DNA from: JBBQTQ01 sp038213135
GTDB lineage: Bacteria; Actinomycetota; Thermoleophilia; Gaiellales; Gaiellaceae
Direction: 5' to 3'
Assembly: GCA_038213135.1 (NCBI GenBank)
Contig: JBBQTQ010000104.1
Coordinates: 1-7,475 of the forward strand
DNA: 7,475 nucleotides
In this document: piece by piece, positions 1-6,092 of the stretch
Numbering within the stretch: the stretch's first letter is position 1
How the letters are laid out: every line of letters starts with the position of its first letter
The notes under the pieces: generated by a model
Told to the model about the DNA's origin: nothing
Database searches by the model: none
The model's input: the letters and a program-made list of their open reading frames with translations, nothing else
Program-made: the position numbers and the translations under genes

Positions 1-56
1 AACGGCTCGATCCGCTGCCACAACTCGTCCGAGACGATCCACGGCGCAACAGCCAT
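1..56 (-). CDS. IS5-type transposase, N-terminal fragment (runs out of window)
   Basis: Read on the minus strand from ATG at 56-54, the frame gives MAVAPWIVSDELWQRIEPL before the window ends. The pattern 'I-(S/P)-D-E-L-W-x-x-I-x-P-L' is the usual opening of IS5/IS4-family transposases (the DUF4096 helix-turn-helix region that precedes the DDE nuclease domain). Only 18 full codons are visible, so intactness and the DDE residues cannot be judged. The element's terminal repeat should lie between here and the neighbouring gene's stop at 137, but it cannot be defined without the other end. If this is a real insertion sequence, it sits about 80 bp downstream of the decarboxylase-like gene, both on the minus strand. 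Confidence 0.72.
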   Translation of the reverse strand, partial: MAVAPWIVSDELWQRIEP

Positions 57-73
57 CGGTACCCCTCTCAGCT

Positions 74-104
74 TGACGACGGATACCGACGCCGTTCGTC
101 GTCA
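74..104. repeat. 8-bp inverted repeat near the presumed IS end
   Basis: TGACGACG at 74-81 is matched by CGTCGTCA at 97-104, with a 15-nt loop. It lies in the 80-bp gap between the transposase start and the decarboxylase stop. It could be part of the insertion-sequence end, a weak terminator for the minus-strand decarboxylase gene, or chance in GC-rich DNA. No T-run follows either arm clearly. Confidence 0.3.
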
Positions 105-136
105 GCGAGCGGGTCCCTTCATTTCGATTCGAGTTC

Positions 137-514
137 TTAGACGCCGCGTGCCGCAAACGCCCGACGCACCGCGCGCGCCGCGTTGATCGTCCGAGCGAAG
201 CCGACGAACGGCGTCGTGTGGATCAGCGTCTCGACGATGTCCTCCGGCGGGACGCCCGCATTGAGCGCGATGCGAACGTGGTACTCGAGCTGAGCCTCCG
301 CGCCGCCGAGCGCGGTCAACGCTGCGATCGCGACAAGCTGCCGGTCGCGCAGGGGCAGCCCCGGACGCGAGTAGACCTCGCCATAGCCGAACTCGACGAC
401 GAGCCGCGCCAGGTCTGGCGACAGGCTGCGCAGGTTCTCGACCACCCTCTCGCCGTCCTCGCCTGCGAGCTCGCGCAGCTTGTCCAGGCCTCGTTCGTAC
501 CGATCTTCCGTCAT
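137..514 (-). CDS. Carboxymuconolactone decarboxylase family protein
   Basis: This is a 125-residue protein, the usual length for PcaC-like members of the carboxymuconolactone decarboxylase (CMD) fold. The recognisable family stretch runs from about residue 46 (EVYSRPGLPLRDRQL) through the helix around E77-Y-H79 and the 'NAGVPPEDIVETLIHTTPFVGF' region (85-106). Classic PcaC converts 4-carboxymuconolactone to the enol-lactone in protocatechuate breakdown, but most family members are uncharacterised. There is no cysteine anywhere, so it is not an AhpD-type CxxC peroxidase partner. The ATG at 514 has an AGGAG ribosome-binding site (plus-strand CTCCT 519-523) four bases upstream. No aromatic-pathway genes are visible nearby, so the substrate is unknown. 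It is transcribed away from the small gene at 682. Confidence 0.85.
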   Translation of the reverse strand: MTEDRYERGLDKLRELAGEDGERVVENLRSLSPDLARLVVEFGYGEVYSRPGLPLRDRQLVAIAALTALGGAEAQLEYHVRIALNAGVPPEDIVETLIHTTPFVGFARTINAARAVRRAFAARGV

Positions 515-546
515 TCCGCTCCTCTCGTGTTCCTGGGGCGCCGCTT

Positions 547-606
547 GCTCGCTTTGCCAGCGGAGTCAGGGCTGGCGGAGGCCGGCTCCGCCGGCCGGTA
601 GCGAGC
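547..606. repeat. Nested GC-rich foldback between divergent genes
   Basis: Outer arms GCTCGC (547-552) and GCGAGC (601-606) enclose two mutually exclusive inner hairpins. One is GGCCGGC/GCCGGCC (580-586 with 590-596, 3-nt loop). The other is GGCGGAG/CTCCGCC (574-580 with 586-592, 5-nt loop). It lies upstream of both the minus-strand decarboxylase gene and the plus-strand gene at 682, so it is not at a 3' end as a normal terminator would be. It could be a palindromic extragenic repeat copy or a regulatory foldback. Confidence 0.45.
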
Positions 607-643
607 CCGGTCAGGCACGCGAGAGTCCGTCCGGCCCGGGTCC

Positions 644-649
644 TAGCAT
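644..649 (+). promoter_or_regulatory. Candidate -10 element for the gene at 682
   Basis: TAGCAT fits the TAnnnT consensus and would place the RNA start near 656, about 26 bases before the ATG. No convincing -35 hexamer is seen at the right spacing. The ribosome-binding site GGGAGG (668-673) lies eight bases before the ATG, inside the predicted leader. Confidence 0.4.
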
Positions 650-681
650 CCTGGCGCATCAGCGACCGGGAGGTAGCCCGA

Positions 682-876
682 ATGCCGAGGGGCCACGAAG
701 CGCAGGAACTTCTCCAGATCGAAGAAGCGGATGCCTGGTTCGAATACCTCGAGGCGACCCGCAACCAATCGGTCGTGCGCTACAAGGAGGTCGAGCCCTG
801 GGCCTGGGCGCGGTTGAACCAGCGCCTGCGTGCGATCAAGACCAAGCGCGCAAAGCTCCGCCCGGCCGCCGCGTGA
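682..876 (+). CDS. Small conserved-looking hypothetical protein (64 aa)
   Basis: I do not recognise a named family. The ATG is preceded at eight bases by a strong GGGAGG ribosome-binding site (668-673) and by a possible -10, which favours a real gene. The product is soluble, with no signal peptide or membrane segment. It has an acidic, aromatic first half (Q-x-x-E-x-x-D-A-W-F-E-Y-L-E) that is probably helical. A W-A-W motif (40-42) follows, then a strongly basic last third (R, K) ending in PAAA. A basic tail of this type could contact nucleic acid, but that is only a guess. It ends 123 bases before the RNase E/G start and may share its transcript. Confidence 0.65.
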   Translation: MPRGHEAQELLQIEEADAWFEYLEATRNQSVVRYKEVEPWAWARLNQRLRAIKTKRAKLRPAAA

Positions 877-986
877 GGCACCGACCGCCCTCGCTGATAC
901 CGTGCGTGGACATATGAAGCTTTTCCACCACATGCCGCTGCCCGATCTGCGCTCGAACCCGAGCGACGACCGCGCGCGCGCACAGC

Positions 987-992
987 AAGGAG
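987..992 (+). promoter_or_regulatory. Ribosome-binding site fixing the TTG start of rng
   Basis: AAGGAG lies seven bases before TTG 1000. A second in-frame TTG at 1006 would be 13 bases away, so 1000 is preferred. No ATG is available in this frame near the start. Confidence 0.75.
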
Positions 993-999
993 ACCCCAT

Positions 1000-3549
1000 T
1001 TGCCATTGCCATGGTTCCGACGGCAGAAGTCCGAGCCGGCGCCCCGCGAGGCTGCCGCTCCAGCACCACCCGCTCCTCCTGACCCACCTGTAGCCGAGCC
1101 GCCTGCCCCGGCAGGCGAGCAGCAGAGACCGAAGCGACGACGCGGTAGCCGCGGCGGCAAGGGCCGCAGCAAGACGGCAACTGCTGGCGGCCCGAAAGCG
1201 GAAGCGCCTGCCAAGGAAGAGAAGCCGGCCGCTGCGAAGCTGCCGGCCAAGCGCCGGACGCAGCAACCCCGTCGCCGCCCGCCGGCCCGCAAGCCGCTGC
1301 CCGCCGCCGAGCGCCAGCTGCTCGTCTCGGTCGACGTCGGCGAGCAGCGCGTCGCCGTGCTCGAGGACGGCCAGGTCGCCGAGGTCTACCTCGAGCGGCC
1401 CGAGCGCCGCTCGATCGCCGGCAACATCTACAAGGGCGTCGTCGACAACGTGCTGCCCGGCATGGAAGCCGCGTTCGTCGAGATCGGTCTCGAGAAGAAC
1501 GGCTTCCTCTACGTCGACGAGATCGTCACGCCCGAGCTCGAGGGCAAGCGGCACGGCAAGCGCATCCAGGACTTGATCAGCCGGGGCGAGGAGATCCTCG
1601 TCCAGGCGGTCAAGGATCCGATGAAGACGAAGGGCGCTCGGCTGACGACCGAGATCTCGCTGCCCGGCCGCTTCGTCGTCTACGTGCCGATGGGCGAAGG
1701 GATCGGCGTCTCGCGCCGGCTCGAGGACGACGAACGCAACCGGCTCAAGGACATCCTCAAGAGCCTCGACCTTGGCAAGGGCGGAGTGATCGTCCGCACG
1801 GCCGCCGAGGGCGCGTCCGCGGAGGACATCGAGCGCGACTTCGTCTTCCTCCAGAAGCTCTGGAAGTCGATCCAGGCCAAGGCGAAGGAGACGCCGCCGC
1901 CTGCGCTTGTCTACCAGGAGTCCGAGCTTCCGCTCAGGGTCACGCGCGACCTCTTCGCCGGTGACTTCGTGAAGGCGGTCGTCGACGACGAGCGGACGCT
2001 AAAGCGGATCACGGGCTACCTGAAGAAGACCTCGCCGCACATGGCCGAGCGGGTCGAGCGCTACCGCGACAAGGTGCCGCTCTTCGAGGCCTTCGGCGTC
2101 GATGCAGAGATCCGCTCGACGCTCTCGCGGCGGATCGACCTGCCCTCCGGCGGCTACCTCGTCTTCGACTACGCCGAGGCGTTCACGGTCATCGACGTCA
2201 ACACGGGCCGCTTCGTCGGCTCGCGCTCGAAGACCTCGACGCAGCGGCTCGAGGACACGATCACGAAGAACAATCTGGAGGCCGTCAAGGAGGTCGTCCG
2301 GCAGCTGCGGCTGCGGGACATCGGCGGGATCATCGTCATCGACTTCATCGACATGGCGAATCCGAAGAACCGCCAGGCCGTCGAGGACGCCCTGAAGAAC
2401 GAGCTCGAGCGCGACCGGACGAAGACCTACGTCGTCGAGATCTCGCCACTCGGCCTCGTCGAGATGACGCGGCAGAACGTGACGGACGGCCCGCGGGAGA
2501 TCCTGACCAAGCGCTGTCCCACCTGCGGCGGCGACGGGATCGTGCTCTCCGAGAGCTCGGCCGCGGTCGACGCGGAGCGGAAGCTGCGGGCTCTGGCGGC
2601 CGCGAAGCCGAGGGTGAAGGCGTTCAAGGTGGCGCTCAACGCCAAGGTCGCGGCGCTCGTCGTCGGACCCGGCGCGGCGCGGCTGAAGGAGATCGAGGCG
2701 CTGACGAAGCGGCGGTTCCTGATCGAGGGCATCGACGACATCCACCTCGACCACTTCGCGGAGCTCGCGGAGGGCACGCTCGAAGAGCTGGCGCCGGAGG
2801 CGCCGGCCGAGGAGGGCAAGGAGCTCGAGCTGAAGCTCGTCGAGCTCGGCCTCTACGACGCCCAGGCGGGCGTCGGGAAGCTCGACGGCCTGACGGTGAT
2901 CGTCGGCGGTGCTGCGAAGCTCGTCGGCAAGAAGGTCAGCGTTCGCGTCGAGCGCGTGATGGACGGTGTCGCGTATGCCTCGCTGCTGACGACGGATCAG
3001 GCAGGGTCCGTGCCGATCACCGCCGAGGAGGAGGCCGAGAAGCCGACCCGCGCGCGACGCTCGACCGCCAAGACGCCGCTCGACGAGGAAGAGGCCGAGG
3101 AGGCCGTCGACGAGGAGCCGGAGGAGGAAGAGGAGTCCGAGCCGGTGGCGGTTGCCGAAGGCGAGGAGCCGGCGAAGCCGAAGCGCAAGACGCGCCGTGG
3201 TTCGCGCGGCGGGCGCGGGCGGAGCAAGAAGAAGCCGGCGACCGCGGCCGCCGAGGCGGAGACGAATGGCGCCGTGCCCGTCGAGGAGGAGGAAGAGTCC
3301 GCGTCGAGCCCGGTGATCCATCTGCCACCGGCCGAGCTCGGGGTCGAGGAGGCCTCGGAGAACGGCAGCGAGCAGCCGGCGCCGCGCAAGCGGACGCGCC
3401 GCGGCTCGCGCGGCGGTCGCAATCGCAAGAAGCCGGCGGCGGCAACCGCGGGGACGGGGGAGGCGAAGGTCGAGATCGAAGAGGCTCCGCCCGCATCGGA
3501 CGAGTACGTGCCGATGTCGCAGTGGAGCGACGACTTCGAGTCCGGCTAG
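1000..3549 (+). CDS. rng: Ribonuclease E/G (Rne/Rng family), extended form with TRAM-like C-terminal domain
   Basis: This 849-residue endoribonuclease processes rRNA and decays mRNA by cutting single-stranded, 5'-monophosphate RNA. In order it contains a Pro/Ala/Lys/Arg-rich disordered head (1-105), then an S1-like RNA-binding region with its usual insertion (about 106-240; key stretch NIYKGVVDNVLPGMEAAFVEIG at 142-163). The DNase-I-like catalytic region follows with D399 in 'VIDVNTG' and D448 or D451 in 'IDFIDM', matching the metal-binding aspartates of E. coli RNase E. The zinc-link CPTC at 506-509 supports dimer or tetramer formation. Residues 605-665 resemble a TRAM domain (GVGKLDG, then LVGKKVSVRVERV). 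The tail is acidic with two RRGSRGG-type basic motifs (about 732-743 and 800-810), and a third copy lies in the head (46-58). Start is TTG with AAGGAG seven bases upstream. It lies directly before rplU-rpmA, a common actinobacterial order. Confidence 0.95.
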   Translation: MPLPWFRRQKSEPAPREAAAPAPPAPPDPPVAEPPAPAGEQQRPKRRRGSRGGKGRSKTATAGGPKAEAPAKEEKPAAAKLPAKRRTQQPRRRPPARKPLPAAERQLLVSVDVGEQRVAVLEDGQVAEVYLERPERRSIAGNIYKGVVDNVLPGMEAAFVEIGLEKNGFLYVDEIVTPELEGKRHGKRIQDLISRGEEILVQAVKDPMKTKGARLTTEISLPGRFVVYVPMGEGIGVSRRLEDDERNRLKDILKSLDLGKGGVIVRTAAEGASAEDIERDFVFLQKLWKSIQAKAKETPPPALVYQESELPLRVTRDLFAGDFVKAVVDDERTLKRITGYLKKTSPHMAERVERYRDKVPLFEAFGVDAEIRSTLSRRIDLPSGGYLVFDYAEAFTVIDVNTGRFVGSRSKTSTQRLEDTITKNNLEAVKEVVRQLRLRDIGGIIVIDFIDMANPKNRQAVEDALKNELERDRTKTYVVEISPLGLVEMTRQNVTDGPREILTKRCPTCGGDGIVLSESSAAVDAERKLRALAAAKPRVKAFKVALNAKVAALVVGPGAARLKEIEALTKRRFLIEGIDDIHLDHFAELAEGTLEELAPEAPAEEGKELELKLVELGLYDAQAGVGKLDGLTVIVGGAAKLVGKKVSVRVERVMDGVAYASLLTTDQAGSVPITAEEEAEKPTRARRSTAKTPLDEEEAEEAVDEEPEEEEESEPVAVAEGEEPAKPKRKTRRGSRGGRGRSKKKPATAAAEAETNGAVPVEEEEESASSPVIHLPPAELGVEEASENGSEQPAPRKRTRRGSRGGRNRKKPAAATAGTGEAKVEIEEAPPASDEYVPMSQWSDDFESG

Positions 3550-3553
3550 TGGC

Positions 3554-3559
3554 TACACT
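3554..3559 (+). promoter_or_regulatory. Candidate -10 element for the rplU-rpmA unit
   Basis: TACACT begins four bases after the rng stop. It predicts RNA starting near 3566, giving a leader of about 33 bases whose first bases are the GC hairpin at 3567. The same hexamer precedes rsfS (6064) and the tRNA (6840). No clear -35 is visible. Confidence 0.5.
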
Positions 3560-3566
3560 GTCGGCT

Positions 3567-3591
3567 CGCGGGCGCCGTTCGCCCGCGTTTT
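3567..3591 (+). terminator. GC hairpin plus T4 between rng and rplU (terminator or leader attenuator)
   Basis: CGCGGGCG (3567-3574) pairs perfectly with CGCCCGCG (3580-3587) around a 5-nt loop, then TTTT (3588-3591). The shape is that of an intrinsic terminator for rng. It lies seven bases before the rplU ATG and just after a TACACT element, so it would also be the 5'-terminal hairpin of an rplU transcript. There it could act as an attenuator or as a ribosomal-protein leader. The sequence alone does not separate these roles. Confidence 0.65.
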
Positions 3592-3598
3592 CCCTGCA

Positions 3599-4054
3599 AT
3601 GAGCGCATACGCGATCATCTCGCTCGGTGGCAAGCAGTACCGCGTCCAGGAAGGACAGCGACTGCTGGTCGACCGCCTGCCCTACGACGAGGGCAAGACC
3701 TTCCATCCCGAGATCCTGTTCGTCGGCGGTGGCGGAGAGGCCGAGCTCGCCCCGAAGGGCGTCGAGGTAACCGCGCGGCTGGCCAAGCACGTCCTCGGCG
3801 AGAAGATCCGGATCGGCAAGTACCGGCCGAAGTCGGGCTACAAGAAGCACACGGGCTACCGCAGCCGGCTCTCACAGGTCGAGATCGCGACGATCGCCAA
3901 GAAGGCGGCGCGCGCGAAGGCCGAGGTGCCTGCCGCTGTGGAGGAGAAGCCGAAGGCCGCGCCGAAGCCGAAGGCGGCCGCGAAGCCGAAGGCCGAGGCG
4001 GCCGTGAAGAAGCCTGCGGCGCGAAAGCCCGCTGCGAAGAAGGAGACCACCTAA
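3599..4054 (+). CDS. rplU: 50S ribosomal protein L21 with a Lys/Ala/Pro tail
   Basis: L21 binds 23S rRNA in the large subunit. The first ~103 residues are a normal L21: the opening 'YAIISLGGKQYRVQEG' (4-19) and the signature region KYRPKSGYKKHTGYRS with Q-V-E-I (74-96). Ordinary L21 is about 100-105 residues. Here about 48 more follow, built from KPKAA/KPAA units, acidic-poor and surely disordered; such basic tails are known on L21 in some actinobacteria and probably touch rRNA. The ATG at 3599 has no Shine-Dalgarno sequence; only a short leader with a GC hairpin ending 11 bases before it. Its stop overlaps the rpmA start (TAATG). Confidence 0.97.
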   Translation: MSAYAIISLGGKQYRVQEGQRLLVDRLPYDEGKTFHPEILFVGGGGEAELAPKGVEVTARLAKHVLGEKIRIGKYRPKSGYKKHTGYRSRLSQVEIATIAKKAARAKAEVPAAVEEKPKAAPKPKAAAKPKAEAAVKKPAARKPAAKKETT

Positions 4055-4308
4055 TGGCTCACAAGAAGGGACTCGGCTCCTCGCGTAACGGGCGCGACTC
4101 CAAGCCGAAGATGCTCGGCGTGAAGATCTTCTCCGGTCAGGACGTGAAGGCGGGGATGATCCTCATCCGCCAGCGTGGCACGCGCTTCCGCCCGGGCCCG
4201 GGAACGGGCATCGGGCGCGACGACACGGTCTACGCCAAGCGCGACGGGGTCGTCGAGTTCCGCACGAGCGGCGAGCGCCGCTCGGTCGCCGTCGTCGACG
4301 CCGACTAG
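4054..4308 (+). CDS. rpmA: 50S ribosomal protein L27
   Basis: This 84-residue protein has the standard length. It opens with MAHKKG and then S-S-R-N-G-R-D-S, the flexible N-terminus that reaches towards the peptidyl-transferase centre in the known family. It continues with 'RQRGTRFRPG' and 'GIGRDDTVYA', the L27 core. There is no Firmicute-type cleavable N-terminal extension. The ATG overlaps the rplU stop by one base and has AAGGAG (4040-4045) eight bases upstream inside the rplU tail, so the two genes are translationally coupled. After its stop come a palindrome and the obg promoter. Confidence 0.97.
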   Translation: MAHKKGLGSSRNGRDSKPKMLGVKIFSGQDVKAGMILIRQRGTRFRPGPGTGIGRDDTVYAKRDGVVEFRTSGERRSVAVVDAD

Positions 4309-4330
4309 CGCACCTGCCCCAAAGCGGCAC

Positions 4331-4351
4331 GACCGGTGACTGTCACCGGTC
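4331..4351. promoter_or_regulatory. Perfect 21-bp palindrome upstream of obg
   Basis: GACCGGTGAC (4331-4340) and GTCACCGGTC (4342-4351) are exact reverse complements around a single T. It ends three bases before the TACGCT element of obg, covering where -35 contacts would be. In RNA it could form a 9-bp stem with a 3-nt loop, but no T-run follows, so a classical terminator of rplU-rpmA is not supported. A repressor or activator site is the alternative; I cannot name the protein. Confidence 0.6.
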
Positions 4352-4354
4352 ACG

Positions 4355-4360
4355 TACGCT
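4355..4360 (+). promoter_or_regulatory. -10 element of a leaderless obg transcript
   Basis: TACGCT is followed by six bases and then the obg ATG at 4367, so RNA should start at or next to the A of the ATG. There is no Shine-Dalgarno sequence before obg, which fits leaderless translation as is common in actinobacteria. Confidence 0.6.
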
Positions 4361-4366
4361 CGGGCC

Positions 4367-5512
4367 ATGTTCCACGACCGTGCGCGCATCCACGTGCAGG
4401 CGGGGCGCGGCGGCGACGGCGCGCTCAGCTTCCGACGCGAGAAGTACGTGCCGAAAGGTGGGCCCGACGGCGGTGACGGGGGTCACGGCGGCGACGTCGT
4501 CCTAGTCGCCGATCCCGACTTGCGCGACCTCGCCGGGTTCCGCGCGAAGCGGCGCTTCAAGGGCGGGCGGGGCGGCCACGGCGGCGGCTCCGGGAAACAC
4601 GGCGCCACGGGCGAGACGGTGGAGCTGAAGGTGCCGGTCGGGACGCAGGTCTTCGACGAGGACGAGCGGCTCGTGGCCGACCTCGTCCACCCGGGCGCGC
4701 GGGTCGTGACGGCGCGCGGCGGCTCGGGCGGGCGCGGCAACCGCCAGTTCGCGACGCCCACCCGCCAAACGCCCCGCTTCGCGGAGGTCGGCTTCCCCGG
4801 CGACGAGGCGGAGTTCGAACTGCGCCTGAAGCTGCTCGCGGACGCGGCCCTTGTCGGGCTGCCGAACGCGGGCAAGTCGTCGCTGCTCCGCCGGATCTCG
4901 AACGCCAAACCCAAGGTCGCGGACTACCCGTTCACGACTCTGCAGCCGGTGCTCGGCACGGTCGACTCGCCGGACGGACGCCAGCTGACCGTTGCAGACG
5001 TGCCAGGCCTGATCGAGGGCGCGAGCGAGGGAATCGGCCTCGGCCATGAGTTCCTGGCGCATCTCGAGCGCGCTCGGCTCCTCGCGCACGTGATCGACGG
5101 GGCGGCCGGCGATCCGGTGGAGCAGTTCCGGACGATCGACCGCGAGCTGGCCGAGTACGGCGCGGGCCTCGATGAGCGCCCCCAGGTCGTCGTCTTGAAC
5201 AAGCTCGACCTCGCGTCGGCCGAGTTCGAGCTGGACGAACCGCGGATTGTCGCCGTCTTCCGACTTTCGGCCGCGACCGGTCAGGGCGTCGAGGACTTCA
5301 AGCGGCGACTCTTTGCACTGATCCCGCAGGAGCAGGAGCCCGTCGTCCCGGAGCCGGGCCTGGCCGATTTCCTCGTCTACCGCCCGCAGCCGAGTGCGCG
5401 CGCTTACCGCATCTACCGCACCGATCGCGGCTTCCGGGTCCTCGGCAGTCCGAGCGAAGAGGAGCTCCGCGAGGCCGGGGTGAAGCCGGAAGACGAGGTC
5501 GAGTACGCGTGA
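4367..5512 (+). CDS. obg: Obg family GTPase (ObgE/CgtA) with shortened C-terminal domain
   Basis: This is an essential GTPase for late 50S assembly that also senses guanine nucleotides. It has 381 residues. The glycine-rich Obg domain spans 1-157 (many GG/GH repeats, e.g. 31-43 and 66-77). The GTPase domain follows with P-loop GLPNAGKSS (164-172), switch I DYPFTT (186-191), DVPGL (211-215), NKLD (278-281) and SAATGQG (301-307). All G motifs are intact. The C-terminal OCT-type domain (about 333-381) is present but short: after FRVLG it goes almost directly to 'EELREAGVKPEDEVEYA', missing the usual middle helical part. The ATG has no Shine-Dalgarno site and follows a -10 by six bases (leaderless). 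Its end overlaps nadD by four bases. Confidence 0.96.
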   Translation: MFHDRARIHVQAGRGGDGALSFRREKYVPKGGPDGGDGGHGGDVVLVADPDLRDLAGFRAKRRFKGGRGGHGGGSGKHGATGETVELKVPVGTQVFDEDERLVADLVHPGARVVTARGGSGGRGNRQFATPTRQTPRFAEVGFPGDEAEFELRLKLLADAALVGLPNAGKSSLLRRISNAKPKVADYPFTTLQPVLGTVDSPDGRQLTVADVPGLIEGASEGIGLGHEFLAHLERARLLAHVIDGAAGDPVEQFRTIDRELAEYGAGLDERPQVVVLNKLDLASAEFELDEPRIVAVFRLSAATGQGVEDFKRRLFALIPQEQEPVVPEPGLADFLVYRPQPSARAYRIYRTDRGFRVLGSPSEEELREAGVKPEDEVEYA

Positions 5513-6057
5513 CGCTGCTGCTAGGCGGCGCCTTCGACCCGCCGCACAACGGACACGTCGCGCTCGCGCGGAAGGCGGGCGAGGAGTTCGGCCCTTCCCT
5601 TGTGATCCTCGTCAACGCGGCGCCTGGCCACAAGGACGTTGTCGCCGGTGGGGAGGAGCGCCTCGAGCTCGCCCGCGCTGCGTTTCCCGAATACGACGTC
5701 GACCTCGACCCCTACGCCCGCACGATCGACCTGCTCGAGGCGCGGAGCTTTGAAGACCCGCTCTTCGTGGTCGGTGCCGACGAGTTTGCCCACTTCCTCG
5801 AGACCTGGAAGCGGCCCGAGGATGTGCTCGAGCTCACCCGGCTGGCGGTCGCAGCGCGGCCCGGCTTCGAACGGGCGGCTCTCGACGGGGTGCTCGCCCG
5901 GCTGCGACATCCAGAGCGCGTGCAGTTCTTCGAGCTGGAGCCGTTTCCGATCTCCTCGAGCGACGTGCGCGCCCGCGTCGCCCGAGGCGTGCCGATCGAC
6001 GACCTCGTCCCGCCCGCAGTGGCGGAGACGATCTGGCGGCTCGGCCTCTACCGATGA
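5509..6057 (+). CDS. nadD: Nicotinate-nucleotide adenylyltransferase
   Basis: NadD joins nicotinate mononucleotide and ATP to give deamido-NAD in the shared end of NAD synthesis, in the cytosol. The 182-residue product shows the nucleotidyltransferase signature GGAFDPPHNGH (6-16, with the HxGH pair H13/H16), 'AAPGHK' (37-42, matching the family PPHK substrate loop), 'VVGADEFAHF...TWKRPE' (88-104), 'ARPG' (116-119) and the phosphate-binding ISSSDVR (148-154). All expected residues are present. The start is GTG, overlapping the obg stop as GTGA, so translation is coupled. The order obg-nadD-rsfS is widely conserved. proB/proA, found between obg and nadD in many bacteria, are absent here. Confidence 0.95.
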   Translation: MTLLLGGAFDPPHNGHVALARKAGEEFGPSLVILVNAAPGHKDVVAGGEERLELARAAFPEYDVDLDPYARTIDLLEARSFEDPLFVVGADEFAHFLETWKRPEDVLELTRLAVAARPGFERAALDGVLARLRHPERVQFFELEPFPISSSDVRARVARGVPIDDLVPPAVAETIWRLGLYR

Positions 6058-6063
6058 CCGGGC

Positions 6064-6069
6064 TACACT
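6064..6069 (+). promoter_or_regulatory. Candidate -10 element for rsfS
   Basis: TACACT lies seven bases after the nadD stop and predicts RNA from about 6076, just before the GGAGGAG ribosome-binding site. Its final T begins the TAG (6069-6071) that closes the rsfS reading frame upstream. No -35 is obvious; rsfS may also be reached by read-through from nadD. Confidence 0.45.
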
Positions 6070-6083
6070 AGGCGAGTCGTACC

Positions 6084-6090
6084 GGAGGAG
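6084..6090 (+). promoter_or_regulatory. Ribosome-binding site supporting a CTG start for rsfS
   Basis: GGAGGAG ends two bases before CTG 6093 (four bases counted from GGAGG). No ATG, GTG or TTG occurs in this frame between the TAG at 6069 and GTG 6168, and this strong site would be pointless for a start 75 bases downstream. Confidence 0.6.
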
Positions 6091-6092
6091 AT

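Noticed and set aside
969..983. Alternating CG run before rng, possible Z-DNA
   Set aside because: It is short and expected in DNA of this composition; no functional signal is attached.
914..1093. ATG-started frame (MKLFHHMPLPDL...) ahead of rng
   Set aside because: It runs out of frame into rng, has no good ribosome-binding site, and the AAGGAG site within it serves the TTG start of rng.
643..1554. Minus-strand frame of 303 codons across the small gene and the rng start
   Set aside because: It opposes two better supported genes, is low-complexity in its middle part and has no family-like region.
1999..3321. A 440-codon open frame on the minus strand inside rng
   Set aside because: It lies wholly antisense to a clear RNase E/G gene, its composition is Arg/Leu-rich as expected of a GC-codon mirror frame, and it has no recognisable motif.
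3937..4050. Repeated AAGCCGAAGGC-like DNA in rplU as a tandem repeat element
   Set aside because: It is explained by the Lys-Pro-Lys-Ala coding tail of L21 in a GC-rich genome, not an independent repeat.
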